Shown piece by piece: positions 36,501-57,500 of a stretch of DNA of 64,000 bases. The translations under genes and the position numbers were made by a program. The DNA comes from Antedon mediterranea. Its lineage: Eukaryota; Echinodermata; Crinoidea; Comatulida; Antedonidae. Position 1 is the stretch's first letter. Each line of letters begins with the position of its first letter. The stretch spans positions 19,721,001-19,785,000 of the forward strand of contig NC_092673.1 of the NCBI RefSeq assembly GCF_964355755.1. Direction: 5' to 3'. A model generated the notes under the pieces. That model saw nothing but the letters and a program-made list of their open reading frames with translations, was not told the origin of the DNA and did no database searches.

Positions 36501-39500
36501 AAAAATGATCAGGGAAAATAATATGTACTGTACAACACTTTCACAGCATTAGACGCTTTATACATCCAGAATTATTATTTCCAGGTCTAATTAGTATTAA
36601 TGTGTGTAGTTAATATTATTCATGCATTTTTGCAGAGTATGTAAAATAAAGTGAAATCAGCTAGGATTTATTCTTTACCTAGCTGCATTCTATCCTTTGT
36701 GTACCAGATAGCGAATCCATCTCCATATAGTGTCTTGCCTTGACCATGTACTTTAAAATGTAGATGTATCTCCCAATTTGGCGATTCATTTGGCTGAAAC
36801 AGAAGATACATAGCACATTACTTTGTGAAATTTGAGAATTGTTTTAATTTCCCTTTTCCGTACTTGTAATATGTATCCAAAAAATGGCCGGGGTATTAAT
36901 GTGCAGCGTACTGAGCTTGCTTTGTATGTGCTATATAAAAATAAACCATTATTATTATTATCACTTTCGGAGACTACAACGTTTGAAACAAATTACTTAC
37001 AACTTTATTCCAGATTGCTCCTCGCTTACTCTGTCTATCCGGAGTAAGTCTGATATAGTTATTTGTTACTATTGTACTTCCAATGAAGTCCCACATTGGC
37101 ATGCTAGCTCCAGCACCTGCAATAGATCAAATTAAATATACTTGCATTTTAAAATTATTTCCATTATTATCCATTACATTAGCTAGGAAGGTAGCCGATC
37201 ACTCCAGCCGCCGTATCAGTTTAGCGCGATGTTATGCACTCCGGCCGCTATTCAATTCGACTTAGTATGGAGCGCCCATATCTACGTTTTCTATACTGTT
37301 CAGTGTTATAACAAATTCTTGGTGAATTTAAATGGAACTAGTTGAATATTTATTAGCAACAATTTTACTTGTTTCATTAACAATAACATTCAAAGAAGTT
37401 GGAACTGCTTTTTCTTTCAAACTAAACTTAACTTAATTAAATTCAATAATAAAATAATAATCGAATACCCGTCTAATTAATGCTTGAATAACAATATTTA
37501 ATTTCTTTCTATGTACATTTATTTTTATAGCTTTACATTTATTAACATTAAAAATTAGTTAAAACCCTTATTTTTATAACACTTTATCTTGCCAGTACCC
37601 ATACTTACTAATTATAGTTAATAACAATATTTACAATATTAATTAATTTATTTCAAATAATCAAATATCCGTCTAATTAATGTTACCTGGAATTGTATCA
37701 AGAATTAATATATCATTTTTGTACAGTCCAATTTACAATGATTTTATATTTTAATTTATATATGATAAAAATAATATGACATATAGGGTACATTGCAATA
37801 AATTACATTAATTAATCACATTACAATTAATATACTAGCCTATTACATTGGATAAAACACAAATTATTTTATTCTAGCATTAGACCTAATTTAAAACACT
37901 TGATGTTGTTGTGATCCTGAAAGAGAAAAAATATACTGTATGATTACAAATGTTTATTTTGATTCTCTACAAAAAACGTGTCTCGGTTGTAAAAGACTCA
38001 TTGGGCGCTCCATAGCTGCGGCCGGAATGAAGCGCGGCCAGAGTGAAGCGCGGCCGGAGTGATCTGTATTCGCTAGGAAGAGGGCTATGCTTATCTGGGA
38101 CGATTCGGCCTGGGATGATTTGGCCCACTATACTGTAGGTGGCACAATTCAGGTCCAAAATGTCCAACACACTTACGAGTACAGGAATGATGTCAACCCA
38201 GTTCTGATTGGTCGGTTAAAATGCTTACGTATAATAATTAATATAGTATAGGCCTATGTTTTATTCATTCATACAAAAATAAAACCAGATTCGACAGACG
38301 AGCTGGGTGGTGTAATGATGAGGCAACACTGCTCTAGGGGTTGTGGGATCGAATGATTATACGCGATGATTATATGCTTGGCAACATTATTTTTGTGGAA
38401 TTTTATAATAATTTTATGTGGAATTATTATTTCGACAACTTTGTTGTTTGCATCATTATCCCTGCCTGCCCTCCAGGCCCTGACCCTTCCCTAGTAGTAG
38501 TAGCTAGTACTAAGTAGACTAGCCTAGTGTAGTGCCAAGGAATACAGATCACTCCGGCCGCGCTTCACTCCGGCCGCGCTTCATTCCGGCCGCGATTCAT
38601 TCCGGCCGCAGCTATGGAGCGCCCAATGAGTCTTTTACAACCGAGACACGTTTTTTGTAGAGAATCAAAATAAACATTTGTAATCATACAGTATATTTTT
38701 TCTCTTTCAGGATCACAACAACATCACAAGTGTTTTAAATTAGGTCTAATGCTAAAACAAAATATTTTATGTGTTTTATCCAATGTAATAGGCTAGTGTA
38801 TTAATTGTAATGTGATTAATGAATGTAATTTATTGCAATGTACCCTATATGTCATATTATTTTTATCATATATAAATTAAAATATAAAATCATTGTAAAT
38901 TGGACTGTACAAAAATGATATACAGTATTAATTCTTGATACAATTCCAGGTAACATTAATTATACGGATATTTGATTATTTGAAATAAATTAATTAATAT
39001 TGTAAATATTGTTATTAACTATAACAAACATCAATAATAATTGATTATTTGAAATAAATTAATTAATATTTTACATATTGTTATTAACTATAATTAGTAA
39101 GTATGGGTACTGGCAAGATAAAGTGTTATAAAAATAAGGGTTTTAACTAATTTTTAATGTTAATAAATGTAAAGCTACAGTATAAAAATAAATGTACATA
39201 GAAAGAAATTAAATATTGTTATTCAAGCATTAATTAGACGGGTATTTGATTATTATTGAATTTAATTAAGTTAAGTTTAGTTTGAAAGAAAAAGCAGTTC
39301 CAACTTCTTTGAATGTTATTGTTAATGAAAAAATTAAAATTTTTGCTAATAAATATTCAACTAGTTCCATTTAAATTCACCAAGAATTTGTTATAACACT
39401 GAACAGTATAGAAAACGTAGATATGGGCGCTCCATACTAACGGCCCCTTTGCACAAGTTGTCGAATTGAATAGCGGGCCGGTTTACATATTGTTATTAAC

Positions 39501-40308
39501 TATAATTAGTAAGTATGGGTACTGGCAAGATAAAGTGTTATAAAAATAAGGGTTTTAACTAATTTTTAATGTTAATAAATGTAAAGCTACAGTATAAAAA
39601 TAAATGTACATAGAAAGAAATTAAATATTGTTATTCAAGCATTAATTAGACGGGTATTTGATTATTATTGAATTTAATTAAGTTAAGTTTAGTTTGAAAG
39701 AAAAAGCAGTTCCAACTTCTTTGAATGTTATTGTTAATGAAAAAATTAAAATTTTTGCTAATAAATATTCAACTAGTTCCATTTAAATTCACCAAGAATT
39801 TGTTATAACACTGAACAGTATAGAAAACGTAGATATGGGCGCTCCATACTAACGGCCCCTTTGCACAAGTTGTCGAATTGAATAGCGGGCCGGAGTCGAG
39901 TGCATAACATCGCGCTAAACTGATACGGCGGCCGGAGTGATCGGCTACCGTGCCAAGTAATACTTGCTAAACTAGCCTAGGCCATACTCCATATAAATCT
40001 CTCTCTTCCAAGTTTGGAAAAAAGGCTCATCTATGCTTATAAAATAAAATGCATATCAAAGCCGATAAATATAAATGGGCCGAATCGTCTCAGGGCCGAA
40101 ATGTCCCGGGTCAATACAGCAGCATCTCGCCTTAACTTTTCTAACGAGCGTAAACGGTCTCGGCCTAGCCAAAATGCTTTACTTTCTTACCTGTATAGGG
40201 GCGCATCAAACTGTGTTCTTTTCTCAAATAATCACTTGCCGTTTTTCTGTTTGCATTTACAAAACAGCTTAAAAACAAAGTAGTTACAATAGCATGAATT
40301 AACGCCAT
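33547..40308 (-). CDS. LMAN2: Vesicular integral membrane protein VIP36 (L-type lectin)
   Basis: Exons in transcript order are 40308-40191, 37116-37001, 36793-36679, 36208-36126, then one of two alternative exons (35934-35773 or 35700-35539), 34735-34621, 34251-34138 and 33710-33547. With one alternative exon the frame gives 328 residues. Signal peptide MALIHAIVTTLFLSC; lectin domain with EHSLMRPYTG, WDFIGSTIV, HLHFKVHGQG, GDGFAIWYTKDR, FDTYSN, and GYYFGASAATGQLADNHDI; membrane span FLMIFCILLGIAVCVIVG; tail KRQEHNRKRFY. VIP36 binds high-mannose glycans on glycoproteins and cycles between ER, cis-Golgi and later secretory compartments. Calcium and mannose ligands (the D, Y and N of DTYSN, and the H and D of the YDH loop) are present. 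Intron 1 is enlarged by transposons. Confidence 0.95.
33838..34110 (+). mobile_element. tRNA-derived SINE (family 1), plus strand, full head
   Basis: The head has A-box GTGGCCGAGTGGTTAAGAC and B-box GGGTTCGAGGCTC. The body runs through 'ggtagaacgagtcttctcgg', 'ggtccagtgtacaca', 'aaagaacctagtacatc' and 'gggggttaccccggtgtact'. It is the best preserved of three copies and lies in the last intron of LMAN2. Confidence 0.85.
34410..34605. repeat. Dispersed repeat with inverted ends (TCAACTCTCCT)
   Basis: It begins 'agtcaactctcctaata' and ends 'ataaggagagttgacta', which are inverted copies, with internal 'accagacttt' repeats. About 195 bp, non-coding, in an LMAN2 intron. Probably a MITE; no second copy is seen. 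Confidence 0.6.
34776..35168. mobile_element. Harbinger-like MITE, copy 4, enlarged
   Basis: The ends are AGCTCTGTCTACACTATC and 'tatagtgtagaaagagct'. Internally 'tatcactaccatatttgggta' is repeated several times, and a separate 145-bp element is inserted at 34931-35075. It lies in the LMAN2 intron between the alternative exon pair and the following exon. Confidence 0.8.
34931..35075. mobile_element. 145-bp inserted element carrying one copy of a 48-bp unit
   Basis: The element is flanked by an 11-bp direct duplication (TAATATTTAGG at 34920-34930 and 35076-35086). Inside are 'aaggcaaattactga', one copy of the unit 'atgacaatgctgtgggtatc' to 'caatggagatacaaa', then 'cagccagaaaagttagcaga'. Both flanks and the unit match the LETM1 intron array at 46729-48000, where the unit is amplified. 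No coding capacity. Confidence 0.8.
35539..35700 (-). CDS. LMAN2: LMAN2 alternative exon A (54 codons, carbohydrate-recognition loop)
   Basis: The exon encodes 54 residues in phase 0 at both ends, starting HPHPYISAQINNG and containing YDHDTDGTHTEVAGCSCSF. It lies between acceptor TCTATAG and donor GTGAGT. It is homologous to exon B 72 nt upstream in the transcript (33 of 54 residues identical by my alignment). It keeps the His and Asp of the ligand loop and the conserved Cys, with one extra Cys. Which of the two is used cannot be told from genomic sequence alone. Confidence 0.9.
35773..35934 (-). CDS. LMAN2: LMAN2 alternative exon B (54 codons, carbohydrate-recognition loop)
   Basis: Phase 0 at both ends, exactly 162 nt like exon A. 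It starts HEHPYISVQINNG and contains YDHDRDGTHTEVGGCHFPF. The acceptor follows a T-run and ends TTTAG; the donor is GTAAGT. The 72-nt intron separating it from exon A is short for the gene. Ligand-loop residues are conserved while the last third (after FRNK) differs most from exon A. Confidence 0.9.
36258..36433. repeat. Minisatellite, 25-bp unit, about seven copies
   Basis: The unit GTGTACTGTACAAATAGGCA plus CCTGG repeats almost perfectly. It lies in the LMAN2 intron just upstream of the exon at 36208. It opens ORFs on the minus strand that are artefacts. Confidence 0.95.
37190..38071 (-). mobile_element. DNA transposon copy 1 with 8-bp target duplication
   Basis: The ends are GGTAGCCGATCACTCC and GGAGTGATCTGTATTC, inverted around the core GATCACTCC. 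Subterminal 'ccggccgcgcttca'-type repeats lie at the 38-kb end. GCTAGGAA occurs immediately outside both ends. About 880 bp, no ORF. It is nearly identical, in opposite orientation, to the element at 38540-39952. The 8-bp duplication is as seen in hAT-type insertions, though the termini are not typical of hAT. Confidence 0.75.
38072..38539. other. Spacer between two opposite transposon copies
   Basis: About 470 bp of single-copy-looking sequence with no exon; part of LMAN2 intron 1. It contains short pieces of both target duplications at its edges. Confidence 0.5.
38540..39952 (+). mobile_element. DNA transposon copy 2, opposite orientation, with internal 412-bp duplication
   Basis: It starts GAATACAGATCACTCC and ends GGAGTGATCGGCTACC, with GTGCCAAG directly outside both ends. 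It is the reverse complement of the 37190-38071 element over most of its length. It additionally has two near-identical tandem blocks (39071-39482 and 39483-39894). No ORF. It lies in LMAN2 intron 1 and ends about 240 bp from the coding part of exon 1. Confidence 0.8.
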
Positions 40309-41273
40309 TTCTTACACAATTTGGAAAGAAGTCCAGCATGGGCGCAAATGGAGAGCAATCTCGATATTTCTAATGTGGCAACGTATACCATTTTAGAAAT
40401 ACTAATCAGACGGCGGTCGTATATCGTAACTCGTTAGACGGAATACCAATAATGATTTCCAGCTACGGTCAAATAGAATTCAACGCTAGTCAAAACTAGT
40501 AAGCACGCTCTGAGAACCATAATGCGCATACAGTTTCCTTAGTATTATTAATTTGGTTGTTTTATTTTGTAATGCAATAATTTAAATATAAGCATGTTTT
40601 AACATGAATGGCATTTAGTTATTCTGCTTTCAAAACGTTTTATTATTCGTTTACAAGCAATCTAAAAGTAGAGGGCGCTTTACATAACAAAACCAAAGAT
40701 ATATTAATACAAAACATTTCATATATAATTTGCTACACCACCAATATAATGTATTCCATTATTACAAGTTATTTCACAAGATATTCCTCCCATTGTGAAG
40801 CATTTCTCCCCATGATGATTACCAACAACAAGAGCACACACCAATGAATTGAAATTTCAACATTTGAAGGTACTAAATAACATATTCAGTAACTGGTCTA
40901 CTAAAATATTTACAAAATTAAATATATCAAACAAAATTAATGCAAGTATTCTTCTTTGGTTCAGATTACATCACCTCATTTTCAGCATTAAATGGACAAA
41001 AGTAGGAATAAACAGAAAATAGGAAATAAAAGACTATATATTTATGATATTATATAGCTTTTTAATAACATTATCTTCCCCAATACAAAATAATCGTTAA
41101 TGCATCCCAATATACAGTAATCAATGTCGTCTGATCGAGGATACTTGACATTTTATCACAATAATTCAAATTTATATCCTATATATTATCATCTTGATGG
41201 TTTAACTATACACTTTAAAATAATTTAAATGATATTAGCATCTGGCAGGAAGTTAATTTTAGGATATCGTAGG
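40309..41273. other. Spacer between LETM1 3' end and LMAN2 5' end
   Basis: This holds the LMAN2 upstream region on the minus strand and the LETM1 3' untranslated region. Short plus-strand ORFs, such as that at 40608-40847, have no recognisable features. No RNA gene seen. Confidence 0.5.
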
Positions 41274-52548
<11,275 letters not shown>

Positions 52549-53798
52549 CTTTAAAAATTCTAGCTTATTTAAAAGCAATTAATTAGTTTATTTAGTTGTA
52601 AAAGACTGACAATCGTATCAAGGTTGTATCTAGGCCTGGCTATACCCAGAGTTCATGTACCTTTCCGCCGGAAGCCGGTGCTGTAAACTCGTCAAAAACC
52701 AACTCGGCTGTGCGGCCTACATATCAACGTCAACTCGGACACAGTTTACTCAACCGTGTCGATTTGTGACCGGACCAGTAGTGCTTTTAAATTCATACAA
52801 AGTCTATGATAAACAAATGAAAACAATGACAATTGATGTTTTACTATAGTATTAGAATTTATTAAAAATATATGGTAATTTAATTAAAAAATGTATCAAT
52901 TTATTTATATATATTTGTATTATTAAATACACTGTCTACACAAAAACACTTTTATTCATCAATTAAACAAATTGCATTGATGTTTGCTTAAAAATCAACA
53001 TTTCATCAACAAAATAACATATGATAATATAATATATAATCTTAAATTATAAATCCAAAGGTAAATTGCTGAAAAAAAAAATTATATAAATATTTATGCA
53101 GATAACCTGATTAAGTCATAGTACAAAATTAATAGTAAATTAAAGTATTAATCCACAAACGACATTGACATCATTAATATTATCATGGAGTAAAGAATAA
53201 CTTTACTCCATGATATTATCGTTGTTGTTAATTACTGGCAGTACAGAATGGCAGTCAAAAATAAAATACAATCAAAATGTACTTTTTACCACCAACAATT
53301 AAGTTCCTCTTATTTTTTTTTTATCAACATTTTGTTTTTATTCTTAATTAAACTGTCAGCCATTGTCTGTTTTATGTGACAAATCTTGTCATTATACAAA
53401 ATATATTTTTAGGTTTACAGAATTTTCTACTTTAACTCTAGTCTTAAATTAATACATCTTTTATCAAAATTAGTCAATGGAATGTCATGAGATACACATT
53501 AGTCTTCCGCATGATAACCATTATTAATATTCAAATATTGAATTCTTACATGATGGTAAGAATACATGAGATTCATAATATATTTATATATAACGGTTCA
53601 TTTATTATTAATTTTAAATTAACTCTAAAGCATATTTTAAATGTCTGAGAGAACATTTCTAACTTTTTATATCATTTATTATTATACTAACAAATCAGGC
53701 AAAGAACAGTAATTCTAAACCGCCCGGTAATATACTGAAATTTAATTAATTAATCTTAAACGATAAAGATGAGGAAATCTGTGAGAATGAGAAAAAGT
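52549..53798. other. Region upstream of LETM1, no gene
   Basis: Non-coding. 53056-53090 carries the head ('aaatccaaaggtaaattgctga') of the element at 34931. A 15-bp perfect hairpin lies at 53181-53215. Confidence 0.45.
53181..53215. other. Perfect 15-bp stem-loop
   Basis: TATCATGGAGTAAAG and its exact reverse complement are separated by AATAA. The position is intergenic, and I have no functional assignment. Confidence 0.7.
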
Positions 53799-53872
53799 CG
53801 CCCCAACCGAGACTCAAACTCGGACCGCCTGCTTGATATGCAGATGTCCTATAACCATTAGACCACTGGGGC
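53799..53872 (-). tRNA. tRNA-like gene, anticodon AUC (Asp codon GAU); possibly a tRNA pseudogene or SINE head
   Basis: The minus strand folds into a full cloverleaf: acceptor GCCCCAG/TTGGGGC, D-arm GTCT/GGAC with AATGGTTATA loop, anticodon arm TCTGC/GCAGG with loop ATATCAA, T-arm CCGAG/CTCGG with loop TTTGAGT, discriminator G. A TTTTT run starts 3 nt after the 3' end, as a Pol III terminator. The anticodon would be AUC. Animal tRNA-Asp normally uses GUC, and the T-loop has TTTGAGT instead of TTCGANT, so this may be a decayed copy or part of a dispersed tRNA-like repeat. The fold and terminator are seen directly; function is uncertain. Confidence 0.6.
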
Positions 53873-54457
53873 TTTCATGGTATTGTTCAAACTCGATTGG
53901 ATAGCGACTCTTTAACATTTTCGGCGTGGTACGGCGGAACAGCACTAGTCCTCAGTTATACGCACGCGCACCAGAGATCAAATTGATACGCCCTCATCTT
54001 TCAGTATTTATTATATTATGTATTTTCATGTACTTGTATATTTATAGTATATTTTCTATGTAAATACATGAATGAGATTGGTTGAAATGGCATCACATAG
54101 CTACTGCTACATGGATGAAAAATTGATTAACAGGGTTCATTTTAGTGTCAAATTATTCAAAACATATTGTGTTATTTATACATATATCTTATTGTCATAA
54201 TACTACACTACCATTTATAGCACTTTGACCTCGTCTTCTTATATCTCAGTACTGATAAAGTAGGTAACTATTATGCAATAACACACTAGTTATATATATG
54301 TATAGTAGAACCCCTGCTTTCCTCTATTCAGAGGACACTCTTATTAAGGGGGAGGGGGGGGGGGGAGAGACACTTTGTTTGGTCTCAAAGGTGTCCCCTT
54401 AATAGGGTTATACTGTAATATTTAAGTACCCGCACATAAAAACAACATCTAGTTGCA
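53873..54457. other. Spacer with a dispersed repeat
   Basis: Contains the second 'tagaacccc' repeat (54306-54417: 'agaacccctgctttcctc', 'aggacactcttattaagg', 'aaaggtgtccccttaata') and a poly-G run near 54352-54365. TTTATT at 54458-54463 is a likely AATAAA for the minus-strand gene ending at 54508. Confidence 0.5.
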
Positions 54458-54507
54458 TTTATTGTACCAATAATTTGGAATTGATGAACATTAAACACCG
54501 TGAGAAA

Positions 54508-57500
54508 TCATAACCCTGCATATACAGGGTTTTGTCCCGACCGTCCCAAAAGAGGTTCGTGCTGTCCGCTTCGTCGTCGCTTTCGGAGGTAGACTGTAAT
54601 TGCGACGGCTATAATGATGGCCATAGCAACGGAACAAGTACAGACAATGATATAAAATTGAGCAGTAGGAACACATCCCTGGAAAAAAAAAATACAATTT
54701 AAGAAGTCGATATTTTAATGTAACGTTTTCAACTTTCATACATAGTAAAAGGGCCACTAACAATGTTAAATAAAGCCTTGTTCGCACTGGACTGGAAAAA
54801 TGGTAAATTTAACCATGATAGCTTTACAAAGATTTGACCATTGTTTTTTCATGCAGTTAGTTTACTGAGACCATGGTAAGTTTACTGGACTGGCAGTGGT
54901 CAGTAAAAGTAAATATTGCATATTGGTTAATAATTTAACCCTGTGGGAATTGTAGCTAGTGTTCGAATTGGACTTTCTTGGTCACTTTAGCCGGTGACTA
55001 GGTTAATTTGAACAAATCAAGTCCAGTTTGAAGACTCTAGAGGCAGAATTACACATTATTTTCATATTATCTCATCAAGTTTAGCTAGAGGTAGATTTGG
55101 ACCTCATTAGTATTTAGTAAGTATTTTGCAACTAAACATACAAAATCAATGCAGAAAATCAACTGGATTTTAGGAGTGAAAGTTTGAGGAGGTGCGTGCG
55201 ATATATTTATAAAATATTTAGAGATAATTACACTCACCTCTTCCTCATTACTGTACCATGTTGATTTACAATAACTGGGCTGTACACTCCCTGCTGGACA
55301 GTTGGCGTTGCTAGGGCAAGGCTCAGGTACACAAAATGGACACTGTAAAAGTTATTTAAAGATTGAAAAGAGGAAAAAAAAGCAAGAAATATAATTTGTA
55401 AAATGGTGAACTAAAAATAAAACAGGCAGAAAGACAGACTTTCAATCTACAGTAGCAATGGGATCCAACAAAATGTCCCTTTAATAGGGCTGTCCCTTTA
55501 ATAGACGTGTCCCTTTAATATGGGTGTCCCTTTAATAGATGTGTCCCTTTAATATGGGTGTCCCTTTAATAGATGTGTCCATTTAATAGATGTGTCCATT
55601 TAATAGATGTGTCCCTTTAATAGGAGTGTCCCTTTAATAGGAGTGTCCCTTTAATAGACGTGTCCCTTTAATATGGGTGTCCCTTTAATAGGAGTGTCCC
55701 TTTAATAGGAGTGTCCCTTTAATAGACGTGTCCCTTTAATATGGGTGTCCCTTTAATAGACGTGTCCCTTTAATAGACGTGTCCCTTTAATAGACGTGTC
55801 CCTTTAATAGACGTGTCCCTTTAATATGGGTGTCCCTTTAATAGACGTGTCCCTTTAATAGACGTGTCCCTTTAATAGGGGTGTCCCTTTAATAGACGTG
55901 TCCCTTTAATATGGGTGTCCCTTTAATAGAAGTGTCCCTTTAATAGGGCTGTCCCTTTAATAGACTTGTCCCTTTAATATGGGTGTCCCTTTAACATGGG
56001 TGTCCCTTTAATAGATGTGTCCCTTTAATAGGGGTGCCCCTTTAATATGGGTATCACTTTAATAGGGATTTCCCTTTAATAGGGTGTTTCTTTCATAGAA
56101 GTGTCCCTTTAATAGGGGTGTTCCTTTAATTGGTGTGTCCCTTAAATAGGGTGTACCTTTAATAGGGGTGTCCCATTAATAGGGGTGTCCCTTTAATAGG
56201 CGTTGGCTGTAGTGTTAAAACATATAAGACACTCGCTTCACAGGAATATTCTAGAATTTAACGTTAAAACTCTGCCTACACTCATACTAATTTGGCCAAA
56301 AAGTGTGATGTGCCCTAATATGATAGTTTTATGACGTCACCATGTCATGTTGTCATTGTAAATTGAATGCAAAATCGCAATTTATCTTACTGGACAGAAG
56401 TAACCTTGAGGGCACTGAATACAGGATGTCTGACCAGTCTTGTCCTGATACCAGCCTTGATGGCACACAGCACATAGATTGGTACTGGTGGATGACTTGT
56501 GGTATCCTTTAGAGCACTTTGTACAGTTTGTGGCGTGGATTTCATTTGCCTCATAGCCTGGCCCACAGCCTGAACAACTACAGTGGGAACAAACAAAAAA
56601 TCTTTAACAAATAAAATTACTATTTTAATTATTACTGTAATGTAAAAAACATTTAAGACAATGTAATGCAGTAAGTTACATCATCCTCAAAAAGAAATTT
56701 TGAATTATACTTAAAGATGTATTGTCCCTTTGACTAATCCCAAAAAAAATAAAAAATTAAAGATTTCGAAAAAAGGTGGGTCATTTTGAAGTATCATAAT
56801 AGTTATTAACTATCACCAAAAATTTGTCGAAAAAAAAATCATTTAACTAAAATACAGACGTTTTTTTGTTTAAAAAATAACTTTGACTTCCAGTCAAAGT
56901 TTTCCATCAAAACATATCCCATAATGAAACGCGCTTGTTTCGCTACTCTGTATGCATATTTCATAAAACTTCTTTACGATCTGTGTGAAAATACCTTCTC
57001 AACTGTGACGAGTTGTAAATAATCCTAATTAGCATATGCAATATGCGTACTCGTGGTTTGAAATCTTTGTTTACTTTCGCTCGCGACAATTTTCCAGACG
57101 AAATGTTATCAAACTAATTTACCTGTTATTTACGTAAACTTGTTGTTTTGGCTCGAATTTTCGACTTAAGGTGAATAAATTTAATATTACTTTGATATGG
57201 CCAATTTAAATTTAGAATATTTTGACCATCATTTTTTTGTGTTTCAAGGGACAATACATCTTTAAATAGTTTGTTGCTTTATTTTCTTATATAATTATTG
57301 TGAATTGTTTTATCATTCATTGCTAGTAGGCCTAGTCTAGGCCAAGTATGTCTTCTAAAATAGCTAATAATCCTGTCGCTTCCAGAGTGTATTTTCAATT
57401 GCCTTTTTTATTTGATTAAATTAAGATACAGTTCGTGATTTATACCTTTTTTCTTCTTTTTTTTTACGTCAATTGTTGGTTGGTTTATTTTCTTGTATAA

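Noticed and set aside
36190-36502. Minus-strand ORFs with a repeated 'QVPICTVHPG' peptide
   Set aside because: Produced by the 25-bp minisatellite inside an LMAN2 intron. No splice or protein support.
40014-40283. Plus-strand ORFs of 89 and 65 codons
   Set aside because: They are antisense to LMAN2 exon 1, which has a signal peptide and correct splice phase on the minus strand.
54491-54787. 98-codon minus-strand ORF
   Set aside because: Wrong frame of the last exon of the cysteine-repeat receptor. The phase-consistent frame gives a membrane span, basic stop and tail.
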